From NCBI GenBank assembly GCA_012861695.1, contig JAAOOA010000175.1, forward strand, positions 434,001-498,000: 64,000 bases of DNA. The letters run 5' to 3'. Made by a program: the position numbers and the translations under genes. The notes beneath the pieces were generated by a model. The model saw only the letters and a list, made by a program, of their open reading frames with translations, was not told where the DNA came from and made no database searches. Below, piece by piece: positions 1 to 11,114 of the stretch. Source of the DNA: Trematomus loennbergii (taxonomy: Eukaryota; Chordata; Actinopteri; Perciformes; Nototheniidae). How positions within the stretch are numbered: the first letter of the stretch is position 1; each line of letters starts with the position of its first letter.

Positions 1-200
1 GCTACAGAGCTACTAGAAAGACAGTCGAAAACGGTGCATTTCTCCGTCTGAATGTGGTGCACTTTTGCTAAATGTTTAGACAAATTGCTCGTGTTACCGC
101 CCTTACATGATAAACTCTTATTGCACTTTTGGTAACGAGCATTGTCCACATCGAGACGGGTAAAGTTTAACCACACCTCGGAGCGTGTTCTCTCCGCCAT
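1..200 (-). CDS. hAT transposase N-terminus with BED-type zinc finger (partial)
   Basis: An open frame of 66 codons starts at the ATG at 198-200 (minus strand, MAERTRSEVWLNFT) and runs off the left edge without a stop. It reads as a BED zinc finger, the DNA-binding domain of hAT transposases and ZBED proteins: an RSxVW..F start, then DVDNARYQKCNKS, then GGNTSNLSKHLAKVHH with the paired histidines. Where the family normally has the first zinc-binding cysteine there is a tyrosine (ARYQKC), and the second copy at 47 kb has the same change. The start is chosen because the VW..F motif follows the ATG by about nine residues. The frame is open here but shifted in the 47 kb copy. Whether the rest of the transposase is intact cannot be seen. 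Confidence 0.7.
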   Translation of the reverse strand, partial: MAERTRSEVWLNFTRLDVDNARYQKCNKSLSCKGGNTSNLSKHLAKVHHIQTEKCTVFDCLSSSSV

Positions 201-521
201 CTCCTCCGTGTGTGTGTGTTGCTGCATGTAGCAGCTGCGTGTGTGTAAACTGCCCCGAGAGAGATCTCTCGTCTGGATTGGAAATATCGAAAATACTAAA
301 AATAATCATTTCGCATTTTGCAGTCTTTTTGCATATTAGAAACGGAGTTGGCGACACTATAACTGCAATATAATGTTTGTGTAGCAATAATACATATGAC
401 ATATATTTTATGTCTCGAGTTCCGATAAAAAGACCGATAACGTCGGGGCTTAACGGTACTACGGTCTTTAATAATTCAGCCCAGGGGCCCGTTTAATACC
501 GGGGCTCGGTACCCATCCCTA
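1..521 (-). mobile_element. hAT element (hAT-B family), one end, cut by window edge
   Basis: This is the terminal part of a hAT-type DNA transposon. Its outer end at 505-521 reads as the inverted repeat TAGGGATGGGTACCGAGC on the minus strand. The same end and about 470 bp of inner sequence recur at 47170-47650, where both ends and an 8-bp target duplication are visible. The flank from 522 (CCCAGTTG) matches 56690-56700 (CCCAGGTTG), which looks like the uninterrupted version of the same insertion site. The transposase reading frame runs on the minus strand toward position 1, so the rest of the element lies outside the window. Confidence 0.8.
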
Positions 522-640
522 CCCAGTTGTAACTCCAGTAAAGGAAGCAGCTAGTGGGCATGCACAGGTGAGGGTAATAAACCGTAGGAAATGCTATCAG
601 AGCTCTGCGGGTACAGGGGCATTATGGCCGGCGTGTTATT
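522..640. repeat. Dispersed repeat shared with 56690-56790
   Basis: About 110 bp resembling 56690-56790 (CAGTAAAGGA-GCAGCTAGTG, then a TGCGGGTAC-GGG-CATTATG block). Sequence at 1350-1440 (ACATCTCTAAG, GAGGCACA, GCATAATATGTC) likewise matches 56905-56995. The DIRS-like remnant at 640-1310 therefore appears to lie inside a longer dispersed repeat. Confidence 0.55.
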
Positions 641-923
641 GTCAGGCGGCACACAGCACTTAGCGTAAAAACTCCGGGTAATGCAGCGCGCCGTGGTGCG
701 TTCAGGGACCTCAGTAGAAAATCGGCCCTTTCTGTGTCAGCCCCCCATGGGCAGAACTTCCTTTCATGGGGAGTTTTGCGGCGGAGTGGGCCACCAGAGA
801 ATAACACAGCTTCCTAGCTGTGGCTCCCCAGCTGGTTGCTCATCCCCTAACACAATGTTATGCGGAATGGAAGCACAGCTGTGTACTAACAGAGTGGATG
901 GACAGGATGCTGAAACGGGGTTA

Positions 924-1205
924 TACACTTCAGTCGGTAAAGCTCTGTCCAAGAAACGCCTGGCAGGATGGCAGATCATTGTACATGCCTACGGTCAGGC
1001 GGGGAGAGCCTTCCCCACGGGGGTCCGTGCACACTCTACACGGGGTATGGCTGTGTCAACAGCCTTATTTAACGGCGTGAGTGTGGAGGACATATGCACG
1101 GCGGCGTCTTGGTCCACGCCAGGCCCCTTCATAAAGTTTTATCTCTTGGACATGTCTGGCTCCTTCTCATCGTCTGTGCTTGCTGGGGCAACACAGGACT
1201 GGTGA
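924..1205 (+). pseudogene. DIRS-like tyrosine recombinase, C-terminal fragment
   Basis: The frame contains ALSKKRLAGWQIIVHAYG, then GVRAHSTRGMAVSTALFNGV, SVEDICTAASWSTPGPFI and KFYLLDM. This order (basic helix, AHSTRG box, cysteine or alanine-rich helix, then FY with the nucleophilic tyrosine) matches the C-terminal catalytic half of the tyrosine recombinase of DIRS-type retrotransposons. In the living element this enzyme inserts circular cDNA. The frame is open back to 681, but residues upstream of about 924 do not look like the enzyme. No reverse transcriptase or RNase H is present, so this is a dead fragment. The following sequence to about 1310 (TACAATACGTAACCCACTG) resembles the region after DIRS recombinase genes. 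The family call is by motif only. Confidence 0.65.
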
Positions 1206-1439
1206 GGGGGGGAGGCGGGCTGTGGGTCACTAGGTATCTACCCATAGAGTCCAGTAGAGTGCTCTGTCTGTGCTTATATAACTAGGGTTACAATACGTAA
1301 CCCACTGTTAGCGCCCCAACACATTGTTCCTGATACGCTAAGTGTTGGGACATCTCTAAGCAACAGCACAGGCAGTATGAGAAGAATATGTCACAGTAGA
1401 GGCACACAATTCAAATATGAAGCTTATATTGAGCATAAT

Positions 1440-2400
1440 ATGTCTTCACACAAATACCCTTTTTACCTTATGCACAACAGCTAGCTTACACAACATTGAT
1501 TAACTTGAAATATGTAACTTGACTTAGGTACACAACGTAACTTAATATAGTTATGTTAATCCAAACCATGATGGGGGTGAGAATAACTGATAACGATCAT
1601 TTGATGTGCTGATAACATTCAAACAGGTCTAACTGTTACCTGTTTATTAAAGTTGATTTTATTCATTATTAACATCTGCTGCCTCCTCCATATGTGGTGT
1701 CAAAGCAGAAGCTTCTTTATAATGATGTCATTCCTCAAAGTGTAAGGCTTTCTTATTAAGATGCCATTATCACTTAATTTATTCCAATATCTTTATATTG
1801 ATCCCATCCTGTCAAACTGCGATAAAACAGTCTTTGCATAGCACACTCACACATACACGTATGTATATTGGTAAGCTCTGAAACACATCCTATTGCAGAT
1901 CATATCTTGACAGAATTCAATTTACGATCTGAAATTAAACCCCTTTGCAGGCCTTAATTGCTTTGGAATTGATAGCAGGAAGTGAAGTGGGAGATGGTGT
2001 CTCTTGTACTTTCCCTCACTGATGTCGTTGCCTTATTAAGCTGTAATATGAACTTTATGGATGCTTTAAAAAAAAAAGACAAGAGGAGTGGGGGAGGCCG
2101 TTGAAGCCTTATTAGCTTTCCCTTGAGATTACAGGTATACATGTAGAGCTTTGGCTGACGCTGTAGTCAAATCAAAAATCTGCCAAGGAGACGGTGTAGA
2201 GAAAATGGAGCAGTGCAAAGCTACAGAGATAGTCAGGCTAGAATGGATTAGCCAAAATGACAAAGTCAGAGGGCCGCAGAGCAGAGAGATGCAGATTACT
2301 CTTCTGGGCAGGAAACAGCAGCTTTATTATGACCATCAACAAAGACCTGTACCGTGTATTGCAATGCAATTCAAAAGCCATGCAATAGAGTTTTGCACCA
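1440..2400. other. No recognisable gene
   Basis: AT-rich sequence with several short open frames. None has a recognisable domain, splice structure or repeat relative elsewhere in the window. I see nothing specific here. Confidence 0.5.
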
Positions 2401-2419
2401 ATTATGTATTTTTGTATGG

Positions 2420-2640
2420 GATTTTTCCATTAGATTTCGGTGTATTATAGAAAATAAGATCTGTGGCAGACACACATTTATGACACTTTCCCATTTTGTT
2501 CAACAGGATTACGGACACTCATTTGTGATTTTTGAATTCTAAATCCAAACGCAAGCTTGGAAAAAGCTTAGGTTAAGCTATAAACACTCTACATGACGGT
2601 CATATCACCACCGCCAAGCTAAAGGTGACTAATGTTGATT
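2420..2640 (+). repeat. Dispersed repeat, second copy at 39575-39770
   Basis: Diverged similarity to 39575-39770. Shared blocks in the same order include GATTTTTCCATT, CCCATTTTGT-CA-CAGGAT, AAGGTTA-GCTATA-ACA and ACCACCGC-AAGCTAAA. Neither copy has clear terminal repeats, so the element class is unknown. Confidence 0.5.
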
Positions 2641-2649
2641 TGTGTTGAT

Positions 2650-4130
2650 TCTCTCGCGTCCAGGAGGAAGTTTAGATTTACTTCGATCTACTGTACTGTG
2701 TAAACACACCACAACAATATTACAACACATATACTGCATATTTAAAGCAAACTATTAGTATGAGCATACAAAATAAAGAAGTGTAAACATTTACATTATT
2801 ATTATGATTATTTAATATATAAAGACTATATATTATGAATTACAATTAAGATAATAAGATTAGATATACTTTATTTGATCTAAAATATTGATGTTTTTTC
2901 GTTATAGTAGGCTGTGAAAACCATAACAAATAAGTGATTAAATGCTATTCAGCAAACACAACTGCAGAGCTGCAAACATTACTGAAGTACTGAAAGTCCA
3001 GGAAACAAACTGAAGTTCACCCAGCTGCGTCTCACTTCGGTTAAATGGAATCCTTGCATCCCTCACTTGCGTCGTTTCCCTGCGTCTAGTCCCTCCCACC
3101 AGGGAAGCATGGAGAGACGCAAGGAAACCACGAGAAGCAGGAACATTTGTTTTAAGAGCAATGGGACGTCCTTTCCTCCGGAGCGTCACGTGAAGCGACG
3201 TCCGTTTGTGATGACTCCGCACAGCTGATCGTCTGACAGCAGCCAGCTCTGTCCCTGTTTTTTTCACAAACTCTGTTAGTAAACATTTACTGACACAAAC
3301 ATTTGTATCATCTGTTGTAGACCCAAATAAATAAAATCAAATAAGAACTCATTCTCAAAAAAGATAAACGCCATTCTTAAAATGTATAAATGAACAATAG
3401 TTTGATTAATATTGTTAGGTGCACAATATAAATAAAATAATTGAGAGAAGAAAAAGAGATATGTTATCTATCAAAACCCAGTTAGATTAACATTCATTGG
3501 ATTGCATACTTTGTTTGTTTGCGTGGATATGTAGCAAATTAACATTTCAAATATACTTAATGACTGACTGAATGGAAATGACAATAAATGAAAATGTAAA
3601 ATGAAAAAAGCGATCATGAAAATGTTTCCAATAAATGAATAAAATTATTTTTGACCACTTTGTTGTTCAGATATATCACATATTTGTAACTGAATGATGC
3701 ATTAATTGAAACAAAACACAGTATAAACTGAGGAGTGACTCCTGTGAGGTTCATGTGTTTTCTTCACTCCGCTGGTAAACTGCTCTCATGTCAAGAAGCA
3801 ACAGATCAGTGCATGCGCTGCATCGTCCAATCAGTGAGTGATACACAGTAAGGGGGTGGGGCGAGTGTCTGAGGATTTCACAGAAGGATGGTCTGGTAGT
3901 TCCTCGATTATCGCTCCTCCGTTATCGCTCCTCGGTCCTCTAGCACAAATAAGGCCATTGGGACGCTATTCAAGATGGCGCAGACAAATCAACTTCCGGT
4001 GAAACCGAGACAGAGGAGCGAGGAAATGAAAAATAACCGAAGTGAGACGCAGCCTCTGTGTATTTGTGAATGAAGCCCCATCTCATGGTTAAATCCTGCA
4101 ATTGAACAAATGGGGAAATCTGGCAACGCC
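2650..4130. other. No recognisable gene; two CpG-rich patches
   Basis: Mostly AT-rich. CpG-richer patches at about 3000-3260 and 3770-4040 contain short open frames without domain signal. The second has a small tandem motif TTATCGCTCCTC near 3907-3932. These may be promoter-like parts of old elements, but I cannot name one. Confidence 0.35.
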
Positions 4131-4136
4131 CTCTCA

Positions 4137-4475
4137 GTCCGGCAGTGGCTCAGTCAGTAGGGGCTTGGACTGTGAGCCGTAGGGTCGTCGGTTAAAGTCC
4201 CCGACCAGACCTAAATATGGAGTGTGGACTTCTACTTGGAGAGGTCCCAGTTCACCTCCTGCCCTGCCGTGGTGCCCTTGAGCAAAGCACCGGACCTCCC
4301 CCTTCTCCCCTCACTCCCATTGCTCCCCGGGCGCTGTACAATAGCTGCCCACTGCTCCTAGTACTAGACTCCTGGTACTAGGATGGGTTAAAAGCAGAGA
4401 ACACATTTCACTGTGTGTGCTGTGTGCTCTGCATGTGTGACAATTAAAGAGGGTTTCATCCCTCCCAATTCTATT
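4137..4475 (+). mobile_element. tRNA-derived SINE
   Basis: The head carries RNA polymerase III promoter boxes: an A-box-like GTGGCTCAGTCAGTAGG near 4146 and a B-box-like GGTTAAAGTCCCC near 4190. The body includes GGTGCCCTTGAGCAAAGCACC and CTCCCCGGGCGCTG, blocks common in teleost tRNA-derived SINEs, possibly of the V-SINE type. The tail is GTGTGACAATTAAAGAGGG. It would be copied by the reverse transcriptase of a partner LINE. The exact 3' end and target duplication are not clear. Confidence 0.7.
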
Positions 4476-4867
4476 CTATCAGGAAATAGTGGGAGGGCTT
4501 TAAAATCCCAGCCACTGGGATCCGCTGGGTTTCTGGTTGGAATCCGCTGGGTGGAGCGCATTCTAGCGTGCTACATCTGTATGTGAGGTCCACCCCCAAA
4601 TAAAGCTGGTTCACATGGATAGGATACTAGATATGTTTGCCAGGCATTATACACTACACATTTTCTTGGATTTGTTAACACCATAGTCCTAACAAAAATA
4701 TTTTTAGAAAAGGCAGGAAACGGGATTCAAATCGAGAACATTTTTCATTGCAGAGGGCCCACAGACCCTCTGTTTTGTGTCCCCCCCACTTCTCAAACCA
4801 AAGTTACACCCTTGCTTACACTAATGATGATTTTATAGATTGGCCATTCTTTAAGGTTTCTTAAATT

Positions 4868-6121
4868 TAGTGGGAATGCTGACACAGCATTCAACTATCT
4901 GTTATGCTACGCACAAAATTCTTTATTATTCCGCCGGGTTATTTTGCGCCTCTTCTTTGAACATTGAACATTGAACATCGCAGAAACTCTGTTCGAACAT
5001 CAAAACGTTCAGCTCGGTCGGGAATCGATGGCTATTACTTTTATCATTCATAACTTTCATAATTCCAGAGATACATCCCATAATTTGTCACATTTTTAAC
5101 ATGGAAGTAAATGGAGAAACTCTTCAGACTTCAACAATCTTCATGCAACTTCAACTGCTAACTGCTCCTTCTTCAACTGCTAACTGCACCTTCATACTTT
5201 CACTCAGAAACCTCATTCCAACTTTAAGATGTTACACATCTTTCTGACATTATTCGTGTAACACAACTTTTAAATCTGATTCTTACTTTTAGAGATATTA
5301 AACATTGTTCAGACGCACTGGTAAAGAGGCCTTCTTCAGATTTTAGAGTGCGTGATGTCACAGCTAGAGTGGAGGACAGATTTAATTTTGCCTTCATATT
5401 TTCTTTTAAACCTGCCATAATTCCCAAACCCTACATTCCTGAGACATAATCTTTCATGACTAACGTAGGAAAACATCTCGTAGCTTGAAAGATAAAAAAA
5501 GCAAAATAATTAAACAAAATGCCTCTTGAGGGCATGAAGTGACAAAAACTTTCAACATGTCTCCATTAAACCCCATTGTAAGTTCAGCCTCACCTTTCCC
5601 CACCACAGCAGCCGCACACCTTTAGTTAATCTGCCAAAAAGGCCACATTATTAACCCGAAAGTACACAAAAAGTACACTTCAGATGCTCAAGTTCCTTGA
5701 CATGCTTCACGCTTTGAAATGTCACCGATATCTGTTACGGTTCTTCAACAAAACGTTCACATGTAAGAGGTTTATCTCTCATTCAGAACAATAAAAATGC
5801 TCTGCTCTCACTGATCACCATGGAAACCTTTGATCTCTGGACACGTCGTTAGCTCAAATATAAACACCTGTATCATGGAACACGATGATGTCATAACTCC
5901 AATTGACATAATTAGAGCAGCAGACTAATGACGTGGTCACTGGAGTTTAACAGACTGTCTCAGCCTATTCTTTTCCGTCTGATGGAGACTTCATACTGAC
6001 TTCAACATGTTCCACATATTTTAGACATTATTGGTGACGTATGCTTTTAGTTCTAAAGTTTTCAGTTCAAATATTCTGCTGCTTTTTCATGCATTTAGAC
6101 TTTTATTTTCTTATTCTTATT
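4868..6121 (+). mobile_element. TIR DNA element, copy 1 (internally deleted)
   Basis: It begins with TAGTGGGAATGCTGACACAG and matches the element starting at 6122 over about 1 kb in the same orientation. Its last part (TTCAAATATTCTGCTGCTTTT near 6065) matches 7865 of copy 2. It therefore lacks the tandem palindrome array and the terminal 130 bp that copy 2 has. It encodes no recognisable transposase. Short frames on either strand are not conserved between the copies. Confidence 0.65.
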
Positions 6122-8037
6122 TAGTGGGAATGCTGATACAGCATTCCAACTATCTGTTATGCTACGCACAAAATTCTTTATTATTCCGCCGGGTTATTTT
6201 GCACCTCTTCTTCTCCCACATTCCACATCGCAGAAACTCCGTTCAAACATCAAAATGTTCAGCTTGGTCGGGAATCGATGGTTATTACTTTTATCATTCA
6301 TAACTTTCATAATTCCAGAGATACATCCCATAATTCATCACATTTTTAACATGGAAGTCAATGGAGAAACTCTTCAGACTTGAACAATCTTCATGCAACT
6401 TCAACTGCTAACTGCTCCTTCATACTTTCACTCAGAAACCTCACTCCAACTTTAAAATGTTACACATCTTTCTGACATTATTCGTGTAACACAATTTTTA
6501 AATCTGATTCGTACTTTTAGAGATATTAAACATTGTTCAGACCTTGGTAAAGAGTGCGTGATGTCACAAGTTTTCCTTCATATTTTCTTTTAAATCTGCC
6601 ATAATTCCCAAACCCTACATTCCTGAGACATAATGTTTCATGAGAAACGTACGAAAACATTTGGTAGCTAGAAAAATAAAAAAATATTAAGCAAAAATAA
6701 TTAAACAAAATGCCTCTTGAGGGCATGAAGTGACAAAAACGTTCAACATGTCTCCATTAAACCCCATTGTAAGTTCAGCCTCATCTTTCCCCACCACAGC
6801 AGCCGCACACCTTTAGTTAATCTGCCAAAAAGGCACCCTTATTAACCCGAAAGTAAACAAAAAGAACACTTCAGATGCTCAAGTTCCTTGACATGCTTCA
6901 CGCTTTGAAATTTCACCGATATCTGTTACGGTTCTTCAACAAAACGTTCACATGTAACAGGTTTATCTCTCATTCAGAACAATGAATGAGACATCACCAT
7001 GGAAACCTTTGATCTCTGGACACGTCGTTAGCTCAAATATAAACACCTGTGTCATGGAACACGATGATGTCATAACTCCAACTGACATGCTCAGAGCAGC
7101 AGACTTCAGATAATGGTTAACACATCTCTACGTCGATTATGGGTGTCATCATATGCCGTTAAAACAGCACCAGACTTCAGATAATGGTCTGGCCCTCAAC
7201 AGCTCTATGTCAATTATGGGGTGTCATCATATGCCGTTTCCATGGAAACGCATCCCTCGCCATGAAACACGATGTCGCTGTAACTCCAATGGACACTGTC
7301 CGATCGCCCCCAAACTTCGCTTGTATATCACCGGTCCATGCCTCAACAGCTCTACGCCAAATCTGAGATCTCACCATAGGCTGTTTCCATGGAAACGCAT
7401 CCCTCGCCAAAAAACGATGTTGTCGTAACTGATATGAAAATGGTCAAAACACCACCAGACTTCAGATGACAGTTAATGGTCCAGCCCTCAACATGTCTAT
7501 GTGCCATTAGTGAGTTTTCCTCAAAAGCTGTTGCCATGGCAACGCATCCCTTGCAATAAAACACGATATTGCTATAACTCCTAGGAAGATTGTCAAAAAG
7601 TGCTCAAACTTCACATGTGTGCTAACAGTCCAGCCGTGAAGACATGGGACAGTTTTGAGATTTCTTCAAATGCCGTTGCCATGGCAACACAATGCTCGCC
7701 ATGAAACACGGTTTTCTCATAACTTCAGTGAAAATGCTCGAAACTTCACAGGTTTGGTAACGATGCAGCCATCAACATATCTAAGCGTATTATGGGGTGT
7801 CATCAAATACCGTTGCCATGGCGACAGATCATTCGCCATCAAGTTAGTTCAATAGTTTGCAGTTCAAATATTCTGCTGCTTTTCCAAGCCATTTTACTTT
7901 CTTTTCTTCTCTCATCACACATTCAAGCCCCCAGTGTTCATGTATAATTTCAATCTAAATTCTTCACTTTCTTCTTACACATTACATTTCAGTATAGCAA
8001 GTCAGCGTCAGCTTTTGAGCATAAAGCATTCCCACTA
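6122..8037 (+). mobile_element. TIR DNA element, copy 2 (complete ends)
   Basis: The left end TAGTGGGAATGCT is mirrored at the right end by AGCATTCCCACTA (8025-8037), giving a 13-bp terminal inverted repeat. The left end is itself a hairpin (GGAATGCTGATACAGCATTCC). No transposase is encoded. The superfamily is uncertain, and a clear target duplication was not found because copy 1 abuts on the left. The interior holds five tandem units described separately. Confidence 0.65.
7129..7850 (+). repeat. Tandem ~147-bp repeat with X-box-like palindromes
   Basis: Five diverged units. Each contains GGTGTCATCA..., then a 14-bp palindrome, then GC(A/T)..TCGCC and a CTCAACA block. Palindromes start at 7236 and 7383 (GTTTCCATGGAAAC), 7530 and 7675 (GTTGCCATGGCAAC) and 7812 (GTTGCCATGGCGAC). 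Spacings are 147, 147, 145 and 137 bp. GTTGCCATGGCAAC fits the known RFX X-box consensus (GTNRCC, 0-3 bases, RGYAAC). Any regulatory role is inference. Confidence 0.75.
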
Positions 8038-8059
8038 GCAATTTCTTCAGGAATTGCAT

Positions 8060-8735
8060 TCTCTAGTTAAATATGCTATGCTGCTGCTTCTATCCACAGC
8101 AGTACATTGCTTTACTCCCGTACTGTTACTCCTGCCTGTTTTTCCAAACTGGGGGAGTGTACTTACTATAGATAAGTACCTCATAAAACCCCACTTCAAA
8201 ACATTTGGACCATCCCTTTAATATAAAGAGTGGTTTACAGCCCATACAAGGAAGGTAACAATTTTCCTTTCACCCACTCTTCCACATAGAGATTATTTTT
8301 CTCATGGAGGTGTAGAGTTTATGACCAGTGACCAGTAAGATGGACACAATGCAATCTGGATGAGTGAACATCTTTTTTTGCAGAAAATTGTCAGGGATGA
8401 ATCAGGAATGTAATTTCATCAGTGTGTTGCAAGAGAAGACAGAAGTTGATGTGAATGAGAACCAGAGCAAAAAAAAGAATATTACTAGAAATGCATATGT
8501 AGTTTCATAATGCATCATTTGGATATCTTAAGTTTAAAAATGACAAGCAAATGCAGTATACAATAGCATCATTTTTGCTTTTCAAGTCAAACACTTGCCG
8601 TATAACAATTAAAGTGGACAATTTGATTGACAGATGGTTTCTCCAATCACCTGCTGCTTATTTTTAACGAACTGCCCTTTTTCCAATCAGGCTCTAATGA
8701 TGGCTTCTGAAATGATTCTCTGTAAATAAACCATT
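8060..8735. other. No gene; MITE-like end at about 8140-8220
   Basis: Nothing coding is recognised. The stretch AACTGGGGGAGTGTACTTA to CCATCCCTTTAA (8148-8220) looks like the end of a TTAA-flanked teleost MITE, but no partner end was located. Confidence 0.3.
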
Positions 8736-9144
8736 TAGCTTCTACCTGCATTATCTCTTAAAATTGGTGTTTGAATTAGTATTCAAAGTGATTTTTTTAG
8801 GCAACCAAACAACATTCTGCTGTGAGAATTCTTACTTTTTTTGCATTGATGTCAACTCTCATATTCCATCTTTCACTGACACCTGAATAAATAAGAAGCT
8901 AATTAGTTACACATGCTCTTTAAAGGAGTTGCTCAGCAGCCAATAATAAGAAACTTCATGCTGGCCAAATCCCTGGTGGGGTGTAGTTTCAAGTTTTCAA
9001 CCTGCAAAACAAGCATGAAGGTTCGGAATCTAACCCTAATTGAACCTTGGAATCATCTATTCCAATTACCCATAATGGATGACCTCTTACGACACAGATG
9101 TTTGTGTGCCCTGTGGATTCCCCCTTCAATACAGCCTTGTTTAA

Positions 9145-10954
9145 CCTCTTAAGCACTGGGCCTATTTTTCATGCCTCAGCCTCGAAAATGACATGCCCAT
9201 AATGAATGAGTATTTCTTCACAACTAAAAGGGGTATATGAATAATATTTGTTATCAAAGCAATAATACACCTGTGAGTTGGCTGTAGAAGTGTCAGAATC
9301 ATTTAGATGTTGCTGTGTAAATTCAGATTGAACATAGTAAAGAAATGTAAATTCTAATCTCTGCCTTTATATTGAAAACCACCCTTGAATGATGGAATAG
9401 TAGCCCAAAACCTTTAGGGATCCAAACCACAATATCATAAGTACCCTGTGTCAAGATAGATGCTAATTTAGTGAAACTTGAAATGTTTTAGAGAGGTTTA
9501 GAACAGGTAGGTCCAGGCGGACTCACCAAATGGTGCCATTTGCGTACATTTGGTTACCATCAGTGCCATTTGACCCTTCTCAGGTACCACACTGTAAAAC
9601 TCATTGTATTTCATTGAAATATCACTATAAGTATTCATTTCATCCAAATACAACAGTTTTTTACCTTTTTGGAAAATTCACCATGACCTCTATACCTTTT
9701 TTCGCCACAAAGTGTAATGGTGCGCCAGCTGGCAGTCAGACCTATACATTTACGCAAGGCCGTATCTCTGGAACCCATTGGTCAAATTGGGTGATTGACA
9801 CCTCTTTGTAGCCGTTAGAGCCAATAGAGTCGAGGGGCAGTTCATAAATCCATGTAAACATTACCATTGGTCAGTTAGAATGACTCTGACACAGCATGCC
9901 CTAAACCGGACGCCCCGACCTGCTCAACAATATACCCTGTTTATTACTAATAAATGTAATGATGGATTATCAGTAATCATTTCAAAGTGACACAGAGACA
10001 TTGGATTAACCTTCACCAGCATTATCATGCCCTTGAACACAACTTTTGATCACAAAACAGCAAAGGTAAGACATATGGCTGCTAGTTCAGTGAGTTTTTT
10101 CTTTCATATGACATGTCGTTTGTGCAAATAGCATGAAGTAGAAAATTAGCTTTCGCCAAGTATGTGCTAACGGTGCGTTAGCATGTTTTCGTTAAGTGCT
10201 GATTTAGACGCCTGGTGTTGGAATTGTGTTTCGTTTAGGTAAAAATGGTTATTATCGTCTGTTTCTTCCCGTTAAGTGGGTATGCCACAATAATAGGTTG
10301 TTAAATGTTACAGGGTCTTTAAAAGTTTATAAATCAATTTAGCGAAAATTAAGGCTATTAAAAAATATTAAAGTCATTTTCCAAGGTAGTACATTTTGTA
10401 GTATATAAATTGTTCAAAGAGGTTGTATTCTAAAGTTTGCCTGAATTTAATTTAATTTTTTTTTATTTAGCCTTTATTTATACAGGTGTAAAATCTCATT
10501 GAGACACAAGGTCTCATTTCCAAGAGAGACCTGTCAGTGGTAACACTACCACACAAAGTTACAGACAGACAGGACACTAAACACAGAGATCATTGCGTAG
10601 GTGTGTAGTGTGATTCTTTGTAGTTTATTTATGGCATCCCGATGGATTTTACTTCACCTGCTTGATAGCGCGAAGGTCCGTTTGCGTCCAAATGGCTGGA
10701 AGATAAGGAGGAAGGACAATCAATACTGTATATAGTAAATGTGAGGTAAAGTGTGTCGCCAATGTAACCGGTTAAAACTCGAAGTGGCGATGACGTCTTA
10801 AAATGTATGGAAAGGGTCTTAAAACAGGTCTTAAAAGGTATTACATTTGACTTCAGGATTCCTGTATATGCCCTGTGTTAAGAAGCCCTGAGATGGTGTT
10901 TCTTACAAGATGCTGCGTCTGCCCCCGGTACCCGGGGCAATCGGGCTCAAGAGG
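9145..10954 (+). mobile_element. Non-autonomous piggyBac-type element
   Basis: Bounded by TTAA at 9141-9144 and 10955-10958. The ends are inverted: CCTCTTAAGC on the left and GCTCAAGAGG on the right. The left 150 bp (GCCTCGAAAATGAC, then ATGCCC and TGTGAGTTGG-TGTAGAAGTGTCAG) and the right part (TTAGCATGTTTTCG, GTTAAGTGGGTATG) are shared with the elements starting at 13645, 42726 and 45716. No transposase is encoded. It has been invaded by an inverted LINE tail near 10443. Confidence 0.8.
10443..10620 (-). mobile_element. LINE 3' tail inserted in the piggyBac element
   Basis: On the minus strand the sequence reads through a GAGAC/GTCTC-rich hairpin, then GATTTTACACCTGTATAAATAAAGGC and a run of TAAAT-like units. 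This is the layout seen at 22345-22456, 23545-23636 and 44935-45035: a hairpin, GGATAAATAAAG and a short simple repeat. That points to a 5'-truncated LINE or its SINE partner. Confidence 0.6.
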
Positions 10955-11114
10955 TTAATAAGGGTGAAGGGTTGAGTGCCTCATTATAACCCTCAGGCTT
11001 TGCCATGGGGGGGTTTCAAAAGCAGAAAGTATCATCCCAATTTCAGCAAGTCAGGTTTCTTTCCCCTACAGTCTCCAATGACTTCTTAGATGGTTCTGTG
11101 TGAATACCATCCGC

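Larger units (their letters stand above)
8735..11110 (+). repeat. Local duplication, copy 1 (split by a piggyBac element)
   Basis: The flanks 8735-9144 and 10955-11100 match 11120-11365 and 11700-11870 in the same order. Shared blocks include TAGCTTCTAC-TGCATT-TCTCTTA, CAGCCAATAATAAG-AA-C, CTGGCCAAATCCC, TGTGTGCCCTGTGG and TAAGGGTGAAGGGTTGAGTG. Copy 2 has no piggyBac insertion at the equivalent point. Confidence 0.7.

Noticed and set aside
681..923. N-terminal part of the long plus-strand frame before the DIRS-like motifs
   Set aside because: No recombinase motif; the frame is merely open.
2151..2450. 99-residue plus-strand frame
   Set aside because: No domain, splice structure or conserved relative in the window.
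4137..4210. Functional tRNA gene
   Set aside because: Only the A and B boxes resemble tRNA; no cloverleaf, and the SINE body follows.
7129..7850. CRISPR-like array
   Set aside because: Units are long and diverged with no constant spacer length pattern of CRISPR, and the context is a eukaryotic transposon.
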